Assembly (NCBI GenBank): GCA_008729055.1
Contig: SDUX01000009.1
Coordinates: 504,806 to 568,805, forward strand
Length of the DNA stretch: 64,000 nt
Reading direction: 5' to 3'
DNA from: Pyropia haitanensis
Lineage: Eukaryota > Rhodophyta > Bangiophyceae > Bangiales > Bangiaceae
Shown: positions 22,391 to 33,866 of the stretch, in pieces
Layout: each line of letters begins with the position of its first letter
Position numbering within the stretch: position 1 is the stretch's first letter
Translations under genes and position numbers: made by a program
Notes under the pieces: generated by a model
Seen by the model: only the letters and a program-made list of their open reading frames with translations
What the model was told of the DNA's origin: nothing
The model's database searches: none

Positions 22391-23559
22391 GGTTGCGAAC
22401 GCAACGTGACCGCCGGGTTGTACGCAGCTTGTGGATGAAAGGAACAAAGCAGGGGTGGCGATGGGCGGTATCGGGGACGGACGGCGACAGATGCACAGGA
22501 TGTCGGCAGGACTGACCAGAGGATGAGCGCGACAGGCCGATCGTGCCGGCGAACGTCGCCGTGGCGGCAAAAAAGAAAAACTGCATGCCGTCGACTACCG
22601 ACGGCCGCATCGGCCGTTCCGTGCTCGAGATGTAAGCCGCACACATTGAACGCGTGCCACGTCACAAGACAGTGGTCAAGACTTAAGTACTATGGATATA
22701 TGTACCAGCTCGATTGACGGGCGCATCGCCTTGTCAGTGTAACTTGTTCGATGATGCGTGAATCACAACACCAATTATTGACTCCACTGTTTCAAGAAAA
22801 CCAATACCACTACAATATTTGAGCATGACCAACTTTCTAGCGACCTCGGGTGGCTGTGGAGGTGAGATAGGGTGGGGCGCACCCGTCGTCCACCGACCCA
22901 CCCCTGGATGGTGGCCACACGCGGACGCGGCCGATTTGGCGCGCCGGCGTCACACAACGCGCGCAGGGACTTTGCTGGCGGCGGCGTCGCGAGCCACGCC
23001 CTCCCCGCTTCCCCGACGGCCGCGGCCCGTCAAACTGACAACCGGCGGCCATATTTGGTCCGCCGCGGTCGCGCCTGTGCTGTGCTCCCGCACCCTCGGC
23101 GCGCTCCCCGGCGCGCTCCACGCTGATTGTTTGTGACGCGCGCGCCCACGCGCGCGCCGCCACAACCGCCGCCTCCCGTCGCTTGGTAGACGCTTCCCTC
23201 GCCGCCACCGGCTGCCAGCGTGCCCGGCGCCACCCGCTGCCAACCTGCCCCGGTACCGTCTGCGCGCGTGTCTCGTCGTCAGGTCTGACCACCCCGCACC
23301 GCCCGTCACTGCACCGTTTGGCCGACTCACCGTTGTGGCTGGCGGGACAGTCCCTGCGGCGTGTTCTGGCAGAGGCTTTTCGTGGCGGTCTGCCCTGTGC
23401 GCGTCCGTGCGACCCCGTCTGGCGGGTGCTTTTCGCCCCTCCTCTCCGCACCGCGCCCTCTTCGGTGACTGTTCCCTGCCCCTCGACTATCTACCGCTGG
23501 GGGTTGTGCCCCCGCTTGCGTGCCTCGCTTTTCCTCGGTCTCCCCCATCCCCCGTCATC
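22391..23559. other. Divergent promoter region between eS21 (-) and SR protein (+)
   Basis: About 1.2 kb with a lower-GC left half (A/T-rich patches near 22680-22820) and a GC-rich right half that becomes C/T-rich just before the SR-protein ATG. No gene or repeat seen. Confidence 0.5.
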
Positions 23560-25335
23560 ATGCGTCGCGGGGGCGGCGGTGGTGGCGGGAGCGGCATGCG
23601 GGACCGCCGCGGCGAGCGCACCATCAGCCTCCATGTGCGCGGGTATGACCAGGCGCGCACTACGGCTGAGGCGCTGCGGGCGCGGTTCCTGAAGTTTGGC
23701 CACATCTTGGATGTGTACATGCCGCGGGATTACTACACGAAGAAGCCGAGGGGCTTTTGTTACATCGAGTTTGAGAACGATGCGGAGGCGGAGAAGGCGA
23801 AGGAGGATACGGATCGGACGGTACGTGTGGGGACGGAGGGCGGGCATGGTGAGGGCGGGTCAAGGAGAGGCCGAGGATGTTGGTCTGCCGGCATGACGGC
23901 ATGAGTTGGTCGTTGGGTGCTTTCTTCCAGGACAGCAAGTACGTTCATGCGGCTTGCTATGCAGTGTGGGCGTTATCCTGCTGTCGGCGAACTTGTTTGC
24001 TGACGCGGTTGCTGGTCTCGCTCTTTGTCTTGCGTTGTTGATGCACTGCGTCTGCATGTCCCTGCCGTCGTTTTTCGTTGTATTCTTCAGGACCTCTTTC
24101 GTGATGGGAATGTTGTGAACGTGATGTGGGCTGCTGGGAGCCGCAAGCGTCCCGAGCAGATGCGGGCACTGGAGCACCGTGACGCGTCCCGTTCTCGTTC
24201 GCGCTCGCCTATGATGGGGGCTCGTGGTCGCCTTGGTCCGGGCCCTGGCGGCGGTGGCAGCGGCGTTCGGCGCTCCCGCTCGTGGTCCCCGCGTGACCGC
24301 GGCCCACGGATGCCGAACCGCGACTACCCGCGGGCGGCACCGATGCGCAACTACCCGCGAGCGCCCCCACCTGGGGGGCCACCTCCCTTTGCTGGCCCCG
24401 GGTGCCCCCCCATGGGCGTGGGTGGCTTCCCACCGATGGGTGGGCCCCGCATGCGCTCGCCGATGCGCTCACGCTCTCGCTCGCGCAGCATCCGTTCGCG
24501 TTCCCGCTCCCCTTATGGTCGCCGTTCCCGCCTGCCGCGCCGACGAACGCCTCCGCGTATGTCGGCTGCTGCTGGCAACGGGTGGCGGTCACGGTCGCCG
24601 CGGTCGCGTTCACCGCGCTCTCGCTCGCCTGTGTCGCGTTCGCCTTCGTCTCGTTCTCGGTCGCCGCTCTCGCGCTCCCCGCGGTCGCGCTCTCCGCGCT
24701 CCCACTCGCCGCGCTCTCGTTCCCGGTCGCCGCGCTCGCGGTCGCCGCTATCTCGCTCGCCACGCTCCCGTACGCCACGCTCTCGGTCGCCTCGCTCGCG
24801 GAGCCGCAGCCGGTCGCGGTCGCGCTCCCCCTTTGCGCGCCGGGCGCGGGGGGACGCGATGGATCGCAAGCGGTCCCGCTCCCGTAGCCGCTCGCCGTTT
24901 GCGCGGTCTCCCCAGCGGCGTCGGTTTTACGGGCCGGGAACCGGGGGGGATGGATCTCCGCTAGCAGGCGGCTCCTCGGGCCGGCGGCGGTCGGGAGCGG
25001 CGATGGGGAGCCCGCGGTCCCGCTCCCGTTCTGTGTCGCCACCCCCTCGCGGTCGGGCTGGCGGTCGCTCTCCTTCGCCTCTCTCGCGTCGCGCTCGATC
25101 CCCGGCGGGGTCCCGCCGTGGCTCGGGGCTGCGCTCCTCGCCAGGTCGGGGGATGGGAGGGGGCAAAACGCCTCCGTCGGTACGGCGCGGGGGGGGTGTG
25201 CGGCCGCCTCCGAGCCCTCGTGGTGCGGTCGTCCGGCCCCCGAGCCCCCGTTGGGCTGGGGGCAGTCCTCGACGCCCTGCGGGTGGCAGGCGGTCTCGTA
25301 GTCCGAGACGCTCTCGTTCCCCGATCATCACGTGA
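23560..25335 (+). CDS. SR splicing factor (SRSF10 / SC35-like, one RRM plus long RS domain)
   Basis: Exons 23560-23820 and 24091-25335 (phase 0) give 501 residues. A Gly-rich start (MRRGGGGGGGSGMRDRRG) precedes one RRM with RNP2 ISLHVRGYD and RNP1 KKPRGFCYIEF. The intron interrupts the RRM after EDTDRT; exon 2 restores LFRDGNVVNVMWAAG and SRKRPEQM, resembling the GRxIxVxFAxGxRKTPxQM end of SRSF10/SCL proteins. From about 24178 on the protein is a long RS/SP domain with SRSRSPRSRSP-type repeats and interspersed Gly/Pro/Arg. Such proteins bind exonic enhancers and recruit the spliceosome through phosphorylated RS tails. The intron contains a second usable acceptor (see findings) that could autoregulate the gene. 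Confidence 0.92.
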
Positions 25336-27065
25336 GGCATCTTCTGCGGTGTCTTCTTGTGGCTTCGAGTGGCGTCTAGTGACATCCCAGCGCGGTTGTA
25401 GCGCTTGCCGTGCGTGTTACTGCCCACGTGCTTGTGCGTAGAGCGCGTATGATCCGCTACTGCGTGGTCGTGCCCGCCGGGTTATCAACGCACTTGCCAG
25501 GGCTATCGGTCTACATCCTTGTCTCCACTTCCCGTATTTTTTCAAGGTCGCCGGGATGTGCAAACGCGGACGGTGCGTGATCCATGACACGCTCGTTGCG
25601 TCTCCCCGCGTGTCCTAACCTTTTGGCTTGGGAGGATTGATGCCAACTGTCCAGGCGAGCGCGCGCGCTGCCTGCCGCTCGTGTCGGTTCCACTGTGGGA
25701 TGGTGAAGTACACCTGTTAGAGTGCGGTGAGGGAGGTGTGTGTGTGTGTATGCCTGCCGTGTTGTGATTTTGGTGTCGCGACGTGCGCTGTATGTTGTGG
25801 TCTGGATTGGTCGTTTGCTTGACGTTTTGTTGTCGTGGACGGTGGTTGCTGCTGTGGTTTCCTTTTTCAAGATGCTTCGCAAGGTCTTGCGGTGCGGCGC
25901 CCAAGTTCCTACACTCGTCGCGCCCGCTGGTCAAGTATCCAGTGCTCGGCGGGGACCGGCTGCCTCAGTGCGTTTTGCTAGCGTGGGGCTGGGTGGCAGT
26001 GCAAGCCCCGCGGGGATGGATGGGGACCCTACGCGGCGCCTCGTGGTCCCCGTTGCCCGCCCAGCTCACCTCACCCAGGACCTCTATGGCTAGCCAACCC
26101 GTTGGTTCACAGTGCAAGAGGCGGACGCGCGGCCGTGGCCACGTTTTGGATTGCCGCTGCGCTGCCGCCGCTGTCCACTGTTGCTCCGCGCCCGACCGCT
26201 TCCAGTCTTGGCCATGCCTGCAAGCGGACCCTCAACGGATACCGCCGCGGCGACGCATGCATGCGTGCGAGGGCCCCCTTCAAGCGCAGTCGGCCAGCGC
26301 TGCTCAAGCGACGTTCCCCTGCAGACCTTGGCGTCCCAAGCGAAGGCACTCCAAGCGGGCGCCTCTTCCCCCAGCGCCCATCCGTACAAGGCACACCAAG
26401 GCCCCAAGTGCCGCTATGCTCCACCGCAAGCCCCCAAGCGCAACCAGGTAGCTCTTCTCTACTGACGCGTCCTCAAGTGTCGTTCTGCTCCGTCACAAGC
26501 CATCGCAAGCCCCCAAGCGCAACCAGTCAGGACTCCACTGACGCAGCTGATGTTGATGAGTGACTGTTGTGACTCCAGCCGTCCAGTGTGGGTGCCTGTG
26601 TGCCACCTCGGGGTTGCGATTTCTTCTCGCTCTCTGTTTTTGTATATTTATGTGTTGGGCCTGTGTTGGCTTGCTGGCGCCGTCCTTGCACGCCGTCTGA
26701 CGTTGGATGCTGTGGTGGCTGGCTGCTGTGTCGCTGTGTCTCGTTGTGTTCCCGCAATTCTCGCCCCCCACCGGGTGTCTCCATCTCCTGTTCTAGGAAT
26801 AAAACCCCATTGTGTGCCTGTGCCTCGAGGTTCGCTTTCCCCTTTATCGTCTCATGGTGCGATGATTGCAGTCGCCGCCCCTGCCTTGGCTTCGACACAC
26901 ACACCGCTCCGTTGCAAAGGGAAAAAGGGTGTGAAGAGAAGATCGAGAGGCTGGGCAGGAAAACTCTCAGGATCGAGACTGCCCCGTGCGGCCGCCGCTA
27001 GGGTGGTCCGCCAATGGCGCCGCTCGTCCGGCTTGTTTGCGCGTCCCCCTGTCGCTAGCGAGCCC
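25336..27065. other. Intergenic region between SR protein and phytase-like gene
   Basis: No supported gene. One 23-bp direct repeat (CGCAAGCCCCCAAGCGCAACC core) occurs at 26425-26447 and 26504-26526. Several short frames exist but have no domain. Confidence 0.5.
26425..26526. repeat. 23-bp direct repeat, two copies 79 bp apart
   Basis: Identical 23-bp copies at 26425-26447 and 26504-26526, beginning CGCAAGCCCCCAAGCG and ending AACCAG. The role is unknown; it may be a remnant of local duplication. Confidence 0.75.
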
Positions 27066-28772
27066 TCAGTCGTCGTCCTTTTCCCCCCCTTTCTTGCAGT
27101 CCCACAGTCCCCAGCAGGACTTCTTGCCCACCACTTTCTTGACGTTGATGGCGCTCTTGACCCGCTTGAATGGTGGCGCCCGCGGGCACGAGCCTGGTGT
27201 CACGTTCACCCCCGCCGCGCCGCTGGCGTCGGCCGGGCAGGCGGTGCAGCCGTCGAGGGGCCGCCCCAGTGCCACTGCCGTCACCATCGTCGACGCGCTG
27301 TCCTCAATCCCAAAGTCATTGTCCGACACGAGAAGCACCCGCTTGCCGTGGCGGTCCACGATCAGGCCCTCCTGCTGCGCGACCGCGCCGGTCGCCGCCC
27401 AGCTGGGCGTCGCGGCCGAGTCCCACAACAGCCGCTTTTGGGCGGGCGTCACGCCCAGCGCAGTCGCCCGGCGAGTGCCCCCCGTCTCGGCTTCCAGCGC
27501 CGTGCTGTTGGCATAGGGGGTGTCGTCGAGGTTTGTGGTACTGGCCGGCACGTCCACCCGGAACAGCCGCACCTGACCTGGCGCCCGCTCCAGCAGCACA
27601 AACGCAGTGTCACCGACGGCGGCGGCGGCCGACAGCTTGATCTTGGTCGGCTTGACCGGCTGCTTAGACGCCGCCGTCCAAGCGGCCGGCCCAGACGCTT
27701 CGAGAGCAAACTGGGAGTCGTAGGTGAGGGTGGCCGCATCGCGCGACGCAACGTCAATGCGCATCTTGAGGCCCCGCACGAGCGTGGAGGTGGCCAGGCC
27801 GGGCGCCTTCTTGTTGCCCAGCGGCGACTGCAGGAGCGCGTACAGGTGGGTGCCCGACGGGGCCACGGCGAGGGACTCAAATCCCCGGTTGAGCCGCCGC
27901 CCCGCAAACACCGATGGCAGGCCGGGGATGACGGGGTAGGGGGCGCCCGCTAGGCTGGGCGCCACCGACGCGGGTACGTAGCGCGCGAGGACTTTCCCTG
28001 TCGCCGCCGACACGATCATAACTGATGGCGCGTACTCCTCCACCACTACAAGCAATCGCGTGCCGGGGATGGGTGCCACGTCCTCGGGGTCCACACCGCC
28101 CACGTTGTAAGGCAGCGGCTCGCCGACACAGTTGCCGTCATAGGGAGTGTCGTCGCGGAGGCTGTTGGGCAGGCCGCTCACGCGCTCCCCACGGGTGCCC
28201 GTCAGAGGCACCGCCTTGACAAACCGCACCTCCCCCCGGCGGCTGCCGCCGCCGCCGCGACCGCGGCGGAGCTTGTAATAAATGAGCGCCGGCGAAAAGG
28301 CGGGCACGGGGAAGCCCTTGCCCTTCTTCCCCTCGGCCGCCGGGTGCCGCCCCGAGTCGGCCAGGTCCTCGCAGTCCTGGTTGGGCCCCCGGTCGGTGAG
28401 GCCCACGTACCAGCCGCCGCCGAGCGCCGCGGCGCCGCTGCCAATGGCGGGCGTGTCGTAGCAGGGCACCAGCGGGTCTCCGCCGGGGTGGCAGTCGGCG
28501 GGGTTGGCCGCGGACGCGTTGCGGAGGGCCACCGCGTGGGCGTCAGTGACGAGCCAGCCGTTGATGAGGTGGAGGGGGGTGGGCGGCATCGCGAAGGTTT
28601 CTTCGACGGCAGGCGCGCAGCTGGCGTCGGTGCGCCCGTCGCGCGTCAAGGAGAGCAAGCCAGGACCGCCACCGGTGCCGCTAGGGGGAGCGGGAGGGGA
28701 CGCTCCCGCCGTGGCGGCGGCCGTGCCCACCACTACCGCCGCCGCCAGGCGGCACATGATACGGGGCTTCAT
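27066..28772 (-). CDS. Secreted esterase-like phytase-domain protein
   Basis: An uninterrupted 568-residue frame. The start at 28772 (MKPRIMCRLAAAVVVGTAAATAGA) is a good signal peptide; a Met five codons later is an alternative. The body matches the esterase-like activity of phytase family, a beta-propeller-like fold: GGWYVGLTDRGPNQDCED, VDPEDVAPIPGTRLLVVVEEYAP, GKVLARYVPASV, RRLNRGFESLAVAPSGTHLYAL and EGLIVDRHGKRVLLVSDNDFG. Many Cys and N-glycosylation sites agree with secretion. Near the C-terminus a Cys-containing, Lys-rich stretch (VKKVVGKKSCWGLWDC) ends in KDDD. The family includes periplasmic or extracellular phosphoesterases, but catalytic residues are not well defined, so the substrate is left open. 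Confidence 0.85.
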   Translation of the reverse strand: MKPRIMCRLAAAVVVGTAAATAGASPPAPPSGTGGGPGLLSLTRDGRTDASCAPAVEETFAMPPTPLHLINGWLVTDAHAVALRNASAANPADCHPGGDPLVPCYDTPAIGSGAAALGGGWYVGLTDRGPNQDCEDLADSGRHPAAEGKKGKGFPVPAFSPALIYYKLRRGRGGGGSRRGEVRFVKAVPLTGTRGERVSGLPNSLRDDTPYDGNCVGEPLPYNVGGVDPEDVAPIPGTRLLVVVEEYAPSVMIVSAATGKVLARYVPASVAPSLAGAPYPVIPGLPSVFAGRRLNRGFESLAVAPSGTHLYALLQSPLGNKKAPGLATSTLVRGLKMRIDVASRDAATLTYDSQFALEASGPAAWTAASKQPVKPTKIKLSAAAAVGDTAFVLLERAPGQVRLFRVDVPASTTNLDDTPYANSTALEAETGGTRRATALGVTPAQKRLLWDSAATPSWAATGAVAQQEGLIVDRHGKRVLLVSDNDFGIEDSASTMVTAVALGRPLDGCTACPADASGAAGVNVTPGSCPRAPPFKRVKSAINVKKVVGKKSCWGLWDCKKGGEKDDD

Positions 28773-31095
28773 GGTAGGGATGAGGAGTGCGAGGGAAGCA
28801 AGTGGGAATGTGGTGGTTGTCGGTGAGGAGGGCGACGGCTTTGTCAATGGTGTCTCGGCACAGCGCGGGGGAACGGGTTGGGGGAGAGGCGGGCAGCGGG
28901 ACGTGGCAAAGGCGGGAGGCTGGGTGGGTTGAATCGAAAGGGACTGGTCATCCCCACCGCGAGCGGCGGGGTTATTAACGCCGATGGGGACCGCTCGGAC
29001 CGGGGAGTCGCGCCTGCCGCGACGGGCGCCCGCTCTACCACCCACGCCAGCAGTGCCAACACTGGGACAGGGTTGCCCCTGGCCCGCCCACTGCGTTTGC
29101 GCCTGCGGTCCCCGCCCGTACAAGCGCCGGAGGGAGACCTTTCTGCAGCGAAAGCTCCCGCGGGGCGCGAGCGAGGCGGCCAACTCCCTCCACCGCCCCG
29201 CATGAGCAGCGAATGCGTCTTGCACGGCGCGGCGTCAGCCACAACGGCCGTCCTCTCTGACCCCGGGCGGGCCTGCTCTTGTGCCAGGTGGAAATCGGGA
29301 CACGGGCACCACCTCAATGGCGGGTGGGGCGACGGCAGAGCCGGGGCGGACCGCAACGTTGCATGGGCGCGCGTCTACTTCGTCCGCCCGCTCTACCGAC
29401 CGGCTGCCGCGAGTTTTGTCCACAACTCCCCGTCGGCCCTGCCGGGGCTCCTCGCACGTCAGTGACGCGTCGCCTCCAGCCACGGCGTGCTTGCGGCACG
29501 CGCCACCGCCGTGCCGCCGCGACGCGCCGGCCGTCGGCGCGCGCCACGCGGGCGGCCGCCCCCAGCGCGGGGCCCACCTCGACCTGACACTGTGCCAGGC
29601 GCCGGGGTTTTGGCGACGCGAGCGGGAGCCGGCGGCGTCTGTCGCGTACCGTACCAGCCCGCGCTGCGGCACGCGGCACGCGTCCACGACGTGGGGAGCA
29701 GGGAGAAACCCGAGGGCGGCGTCCCCGCGCGGCGCTGCCAGCTGGCCGCCCCGGCCTCTGCGGCTGAGCGCGCGGCCTGTGCGGGACGGCGCGTTGCGGT
29801 GGCAGTGCACGCGCGCCCTCGTGCGGGGCCGTTGGTGTGTCACGGGCGGCTGGCCAGCCCAACCGCCCAGGCGCTTGAAGAGGATGCGTACCCCACGTCA
29901 GAAACCATCAATAGGCCGGGCCGGGAGGGAAGGGGGGGCGCCTACGTTGCCGTCGGAACAGCACCAAACGTGCCGGGGAGGCGGCTGCGCGCAGTATGTA
30001 CACCGAGGCGGTCGCCAGTCGGTACGAAGATTGACAGGGATTCTACGCCGTCAAACTACAGTGCACAACAATTAATCGGTTGGGACTGCAACCTGGACAG
30101 GTAGAATTATCTACAAAGAACATCGCGGCGCCTCATGTGTGGAAAAGGGACTGAGTTCATCGCATTCGCGGGGGGCGCCAAGATCGCCAGTCCGGATCGT
30201 CCAGACTCGTTGCTCGGGGATGTGGGCGCTCAACGACGACGCGGCCGAGTTGGGCAGGTGCGCGCCCGAGAGGGCCCTCCCTCACCCCTGTGGTGCCATG
30301 CACCTGCACGCCATGCTTTCCCGCCTCTCCGGCGGGTGAGCAAACGCTGACTCCCCGTTTTTCTCCTCTCCAAGCAGCCACCAGGCGTCAGTGCCTCGCT
30401 GCTCCTCGCCGCGGCGCCTGGCGGCGCCCACGTGGCTACCCCGCCATCTCGGTCGTCGGTGGTGGCGGCCTTGCCTCTCGAGCGGCCGCCTGCCGTCTAC
30501 CATGCCGTGGCTTTCGAAGGTGCGTCGTTGCTCCAGTCTCCCGCCCCCCTCGGGCAGGCACGTCGTGGGGAGGCTCCGTCGACGCCGCCGTTGGCTACCC
30601 GGCGCGCAAATGCAAGCCGAAGCTGGCGGCTCTCCCCGTTAGTAGCGGTGTGGAGTCCTCTTCGCGTCCGATGCCGCGGCCGTTGCTGCGTTGCGTGGCA
30701 GAAGCACCGGGGGCTGCGGAGACGGCGGTGCCAGGGGCTTGGCCATGTTCGAGGCCGTCGGGCGCTTTTGCCTGGCCGCACCGCCCTTGGTTTTTGGTCG
30801 CCTTGGTACAATACCCCACGTGTTGTGTGGGTGGAGGTGTGCGTTGGGCAGTGTGGCCGTAGAGTCGTCACACACGTGGTCTCTTCCCGCCCACCCTCGC
30901 TCACCGTCACGGTAGAACTCCGGCCCTGCTGCACCACGCTCACCCTCCCATCCGCCGCGGCCAACGACCACCGGGTTTGGCTTGTGCGCATCCGTCGGTT
31001 GCTTGCGTGCGTGTCCCATGGGGTCACCGGTGGCGCCACCCACGCTGTGGCTGAGACAGCCCACGCGTGCGCGGGTGGTGGTGGGCACGCCGAGA
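28773..31095. other. Divergent intergenic region between phytase-like (-) and Hint (+) genes
   Basis: 2.3 kb of GC-rich sequence. Several frames over 200 codons are open on both strands, but they overlap each other, show no conserved domain and have compositions set by GC content. The 30050-30120 patch is AT-richer. No gene is claimed. Confidence 0.45.
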
Positions 31096-32460
31096 ATGGC
31101 GCGGGTGGTCAAGGCGGCCGCTATGCTGTCCGCTGTGGCGGCGGTAAGCTGCTGGCCCAGTGTCGGGGCGACCATGTCGCCGTCGGCACAGGCAGTTCTG
31201 TCCCCGTCGGTGCACTCGTTTGTGGCGGCCGATGTGGGCGGCGTTTACTCACGGATCCTGCCAACCAGCGACGCGGGGAACGAGTGCCCCAAGACCATCG
31301 ACCATGTCACGCTGCCGGCGTCATCGGACGGGGAGGTCACCGTTGCGCACGGCACCATTGTCATGGACAAGGTGCGGTGCTCGTCGGTGGGGCCGCTGGA
31401 GCTCGTCCCCGAGACGAAGGTGTCAAAGGTCGACGTCCGGTCCCTGCTGGGGGACTTCAACAATGATATCAAGGACTCGGAGATTTCGTCGCTGCAGAAC
31501 CAAATCCAGCGCGTGTTGCGCGGCGTCGAGACCACCCCCCGCACTTGCGGCACGCGCAGCATCCCATCTGGCACGACGGTGGTCTTCTTTTCTGAGGACA
31601 AGGACATCACGTTCAAGGACCTGCTGCTTGGGAGGGAGTACAAGTACCTGGCGCTGGGGAATGCGCGTGAGAAGCTGGGCTGTCTCTACCGGGCGAACCC
31701 CGTTCGTCTCCCAGAGGTGACCCCTCCCGCTCTCCCTTCGGCCACCCCGGTGAGCGTGACGCCCGGCGGCGGGGCACAAAACCAAAACGCTGGTGACCCA
31801 ACAGCCACCCCGACGCCGTCTCCCACCGAGGTGGAGGACGACAGCGGGGGCAGCTGCTTCCCAGCGTCTGCTCGGGTTACGCTTGAGTCGGGCGAGTCGG
31901 CGACCGTCGGCACCCTGACGGTCGGCTCTCGAGTCCGGGTGGCTGCCGACTCGAGTTTCACGCGGTCGGCTGTGGCGCACTCGGACGTGTTTGTCTTCTC
32001 CCACCGCCTGACGGCGCCAGATGTCACGTACACGTTTGTCAACATCACGTCGACGGCGGGCGCATCGATCCTGCTGACGCCAGACCACTACCTCCACCTG
32101 TATGGGGCATCCACAGCGACGCCGTCGCTGATTACCGCGCGGTCTGTGAAGCCGGGCACGGCTCTCGTCGCCGCCGACGGCTCCCGGGCGGTGGTGGCGT
32201 CGGTCTCCACCGCGGCGGCGGCCGGGCTGGTCAACCCGCACACCCTATCTGGACACTTGATTGTGGATGGCTTCCGCGTGTCGGCCTACACGGCGGCGCT
32301 GCACCCTTCGCTGGCTGCCGCCGCACTGGCGCCGTTGCGCTGGGCGTACTGGTTGCTCGGTGGCCGCGTGGACGTGACGGGTGGGCTGCTGCATGGTGGC
32401 ACCCGCTGGGCTGTGCGCGCTGGCTGGTTGCCACGCGGGCCGTTGAGGCTGGAACGCTAG
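31096..32460 (+). CDS. Secreted protein with C-terminal Hedgehog-type Hint (Hog) autoprocessing domain
   Basis: A 454-residue intronless protein. The start at 31096 gives a signal peptide (MARVVKAAAMLSAVAAVSCW); the frame stays open upstream, but that part is not signal-like. Residues about 25-215 form a novel secreted domain with about four Cys. A Pro/Thr-rich linker follows (TPSPTEVEDDSGGS). The Hint domain starts at Cys254 in GGSCFPASARVTLESGE, continues with SDVFVFSHR and ILLTPDHYLHLYG (Thr328-x-x-His331, the N-S shift catalytic motif), and ends LVNPHTLSGHLIVDGFRVSAYT. A Hog-like helix APLRWAYWLLGG follows. Known Hog domains cleave before this Cys and can esterify the released N-part with a sterol. 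The residue before Cys is Ser, not the Gly of animal Hedgehogs. No Hedge signalling domain is present. Confidence 0.9.
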   Translation: MARVVKAAAMLSAVAAVSCWPSVGATMSPSAQAVLSPSVHSFVAADVGGVYSRILPTSDAGNECPKTIDHVTLPASSDGEVTVAHGTIVMDKVRCSSVGPLELVPETKVSKVDVRSLLGDFNNDIKDSEISSLQNQIQRVLRGVETTPRTCGTRSIPSGTTVVFFSEDKDITFKDLLLGREYKYLALGNAREKLGCLYRANPVRLPEVTPPALPSATPVSVTPGGGAQNQNAGDPTATPTPSPTEVEDDSGGSCFPASARVTLESGESATVGTLTVGSRVRVAADSSFTRSAVAHSDVFVFSHRLTAPDVTYTFVNITSTAGASILLTPDHYLHLYGASTATPSLITARSVKPGTALVAADGSRAVVASVSTAAAAGLVNPHTLSGHLIVDGFRVSAYTAALHPSLAAAALAPLRWAYWLLGGRVDVTGGLLHGGTRWAVRAGWLPRGPLRLER

Positions 32461-32856
32461 TGATTGGCGTACGGCTGCTGCCTCGTTGCTCGCTTTGTGG
32501 TGACCGCCGCGTCCTTGTCTTTTATGTTCAGTCACTTGACTGATGGTCCTGCCTGGCGAGTCTCTTGTCGTCGCACATGGGCCAGCCATATGCGAGTCGC
32601 GTAGTGGAGTCACAGCGCATCCCGGCTGAGGAGGCCGTGACCGTGCTGTGGGCAAGAAAAGGAGAACGGTTTTGTGTTTCCGTTCCGTGGCTCCGCATGT
32701 CAAAGCCGCTTGTCAGCGGTAGGCGGCTACGTGAGGGCCAGCAGCAATGACAAGCTGGGTACACGTTGCTCCTCCAACCTTGTTGAAAAGAACAAGTGTC
32801 CTGAAAGACGCGGGCGTACGCCCACAGGCGGCCCAAAGCGCGCGGGACAGACCAGC
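32461..32856. other. Convergent spacer between Hint and DUF1499 genes
   Basis: About 400 bp of lower-GC sequence forming the 3' flanks of both genes. No feature recognised. Confidence 0.5.
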
Positions 32857-33866
32857 TCAAAAGCCGAGCGACTTCCACCCAGCAGGCTTGAGCGCAATCC
32901 GCAGGTCCCGGATGCGGGTACGGTTGGCCTTGAAGTCGCTCTCGCCCATCCGAGAGGCGGAGCGGTACTCGACGGTCGAGTTATCCGGGAGGAACAGGAA
33001 CTCGACATCGTCAACAAAGCCAAAGAACTGGGCAAATAGCAAGCAGCCAGCAACCAGGGACAAAAGGGAGTCAGGGTGAGGAGAGAGACAGAAAGACCAA
33101 ACGGGAGGCAGCAAACACAGGACCCGTCAGCACCAGCACCAAGTCCAGAACTGGACAAAGTAGAGGTGAAGCCAACCAGGCAGCGCAGTGACATCTGCTA
33201 CCACTAGCAACAGCACCCACGAAGGACGCCGCCAGTGCTCCCAGGAGAGGCGCGCGATGGAAACGGCCAACGTACTTTGCTTTGGAACTCTGCATAAATG
33301 TACCAGCCGTCGCCAACCTCGCTGTGCGTCGGCCTGTTGGTGATGATGGTAGCGCCTGGCGACTCCTGAATCACCTTGACCAGGTCCGCCACCGCGTCGG
33401 CCATGGGCTTCTGGTTCCCCTCCACATACGCTGTGGACCGCTTGCCCTTGAGCGCCGCCGCGCCGCTCACAGTCTCCGCCTCCCCCTTGGGGTTGTACGT
33501 CCACGGCGGCAGGTAGTGCTTGTCGTAGACATCCGCCGCGGTGCTGACGCAGTTGTTGGTCGACGGGCACTGTGACAGGTACCGGTCGCCGCCCGATGGC
33601 TTGCCCACAATGCCCACTGGCCGCTCGCCACGGAAGTCAAACACAGAGGCGTCGGCCGTTGGGGGGGCCACCAGCGCGCCACCAGAAAAGGCCAGGCCGG
33701 CAATGGCCACGGCGGCCATGGCCGATGCAGCAGCAGCTGCCACCGGCTGCGGCGGCACCCGAGGGGCCGGCGGTCCCGTAGTCATCCGCAGGTTGGCGAC
33801 ATGGCGAGTACGAGGTGGCACAACGGCTGTCACTGGCAGGAAGGCAGGGACATCGGCATGGCCCAT
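32857..33866 (-). CDS. DUF1499-family protein, probably thylakoid lumenal
   Basis: Exon 1 is 33276-33866 and exon 2 is 32857-33027, with a 248-nt intron; 253 residues. The splice joins YAEFQSK to FFGFVDDVEFLFL in phase 0. The family signature is clear: CPSTNNCVST, GDGWYIYAEF, FVDDVEF, RSASRMGESDFKANRTRI. The N-terminus (MGHADVPAFLPVTAVV..), followed by an Ala-rich hydrophobic stretch (AAAASAMAAVAIAGLAFSGGALV) and a PTADAS cleavage-like site, resembles a bipartite plastid/lumen targeting sequence. I chose the Met at 33866; the frame is open to a Met at 33986. Function is unknown. Divergent to the ribophorin gene, with 415 bp between starts. Confidence 0.87.

Noticed and set aside
23931..23938. 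Possible 8-nt micro-exon GACAGCAA in the SR-protein intron
   Set aside because: Would break the frame; better explained as an alternative 3' splice site.
30432..31466. 344-codon ORF upstream of and overlapping the Hint gene
   Set aside because: Different frame from the Hint protein and no recognisable domain; overlaps its signal peptide region.
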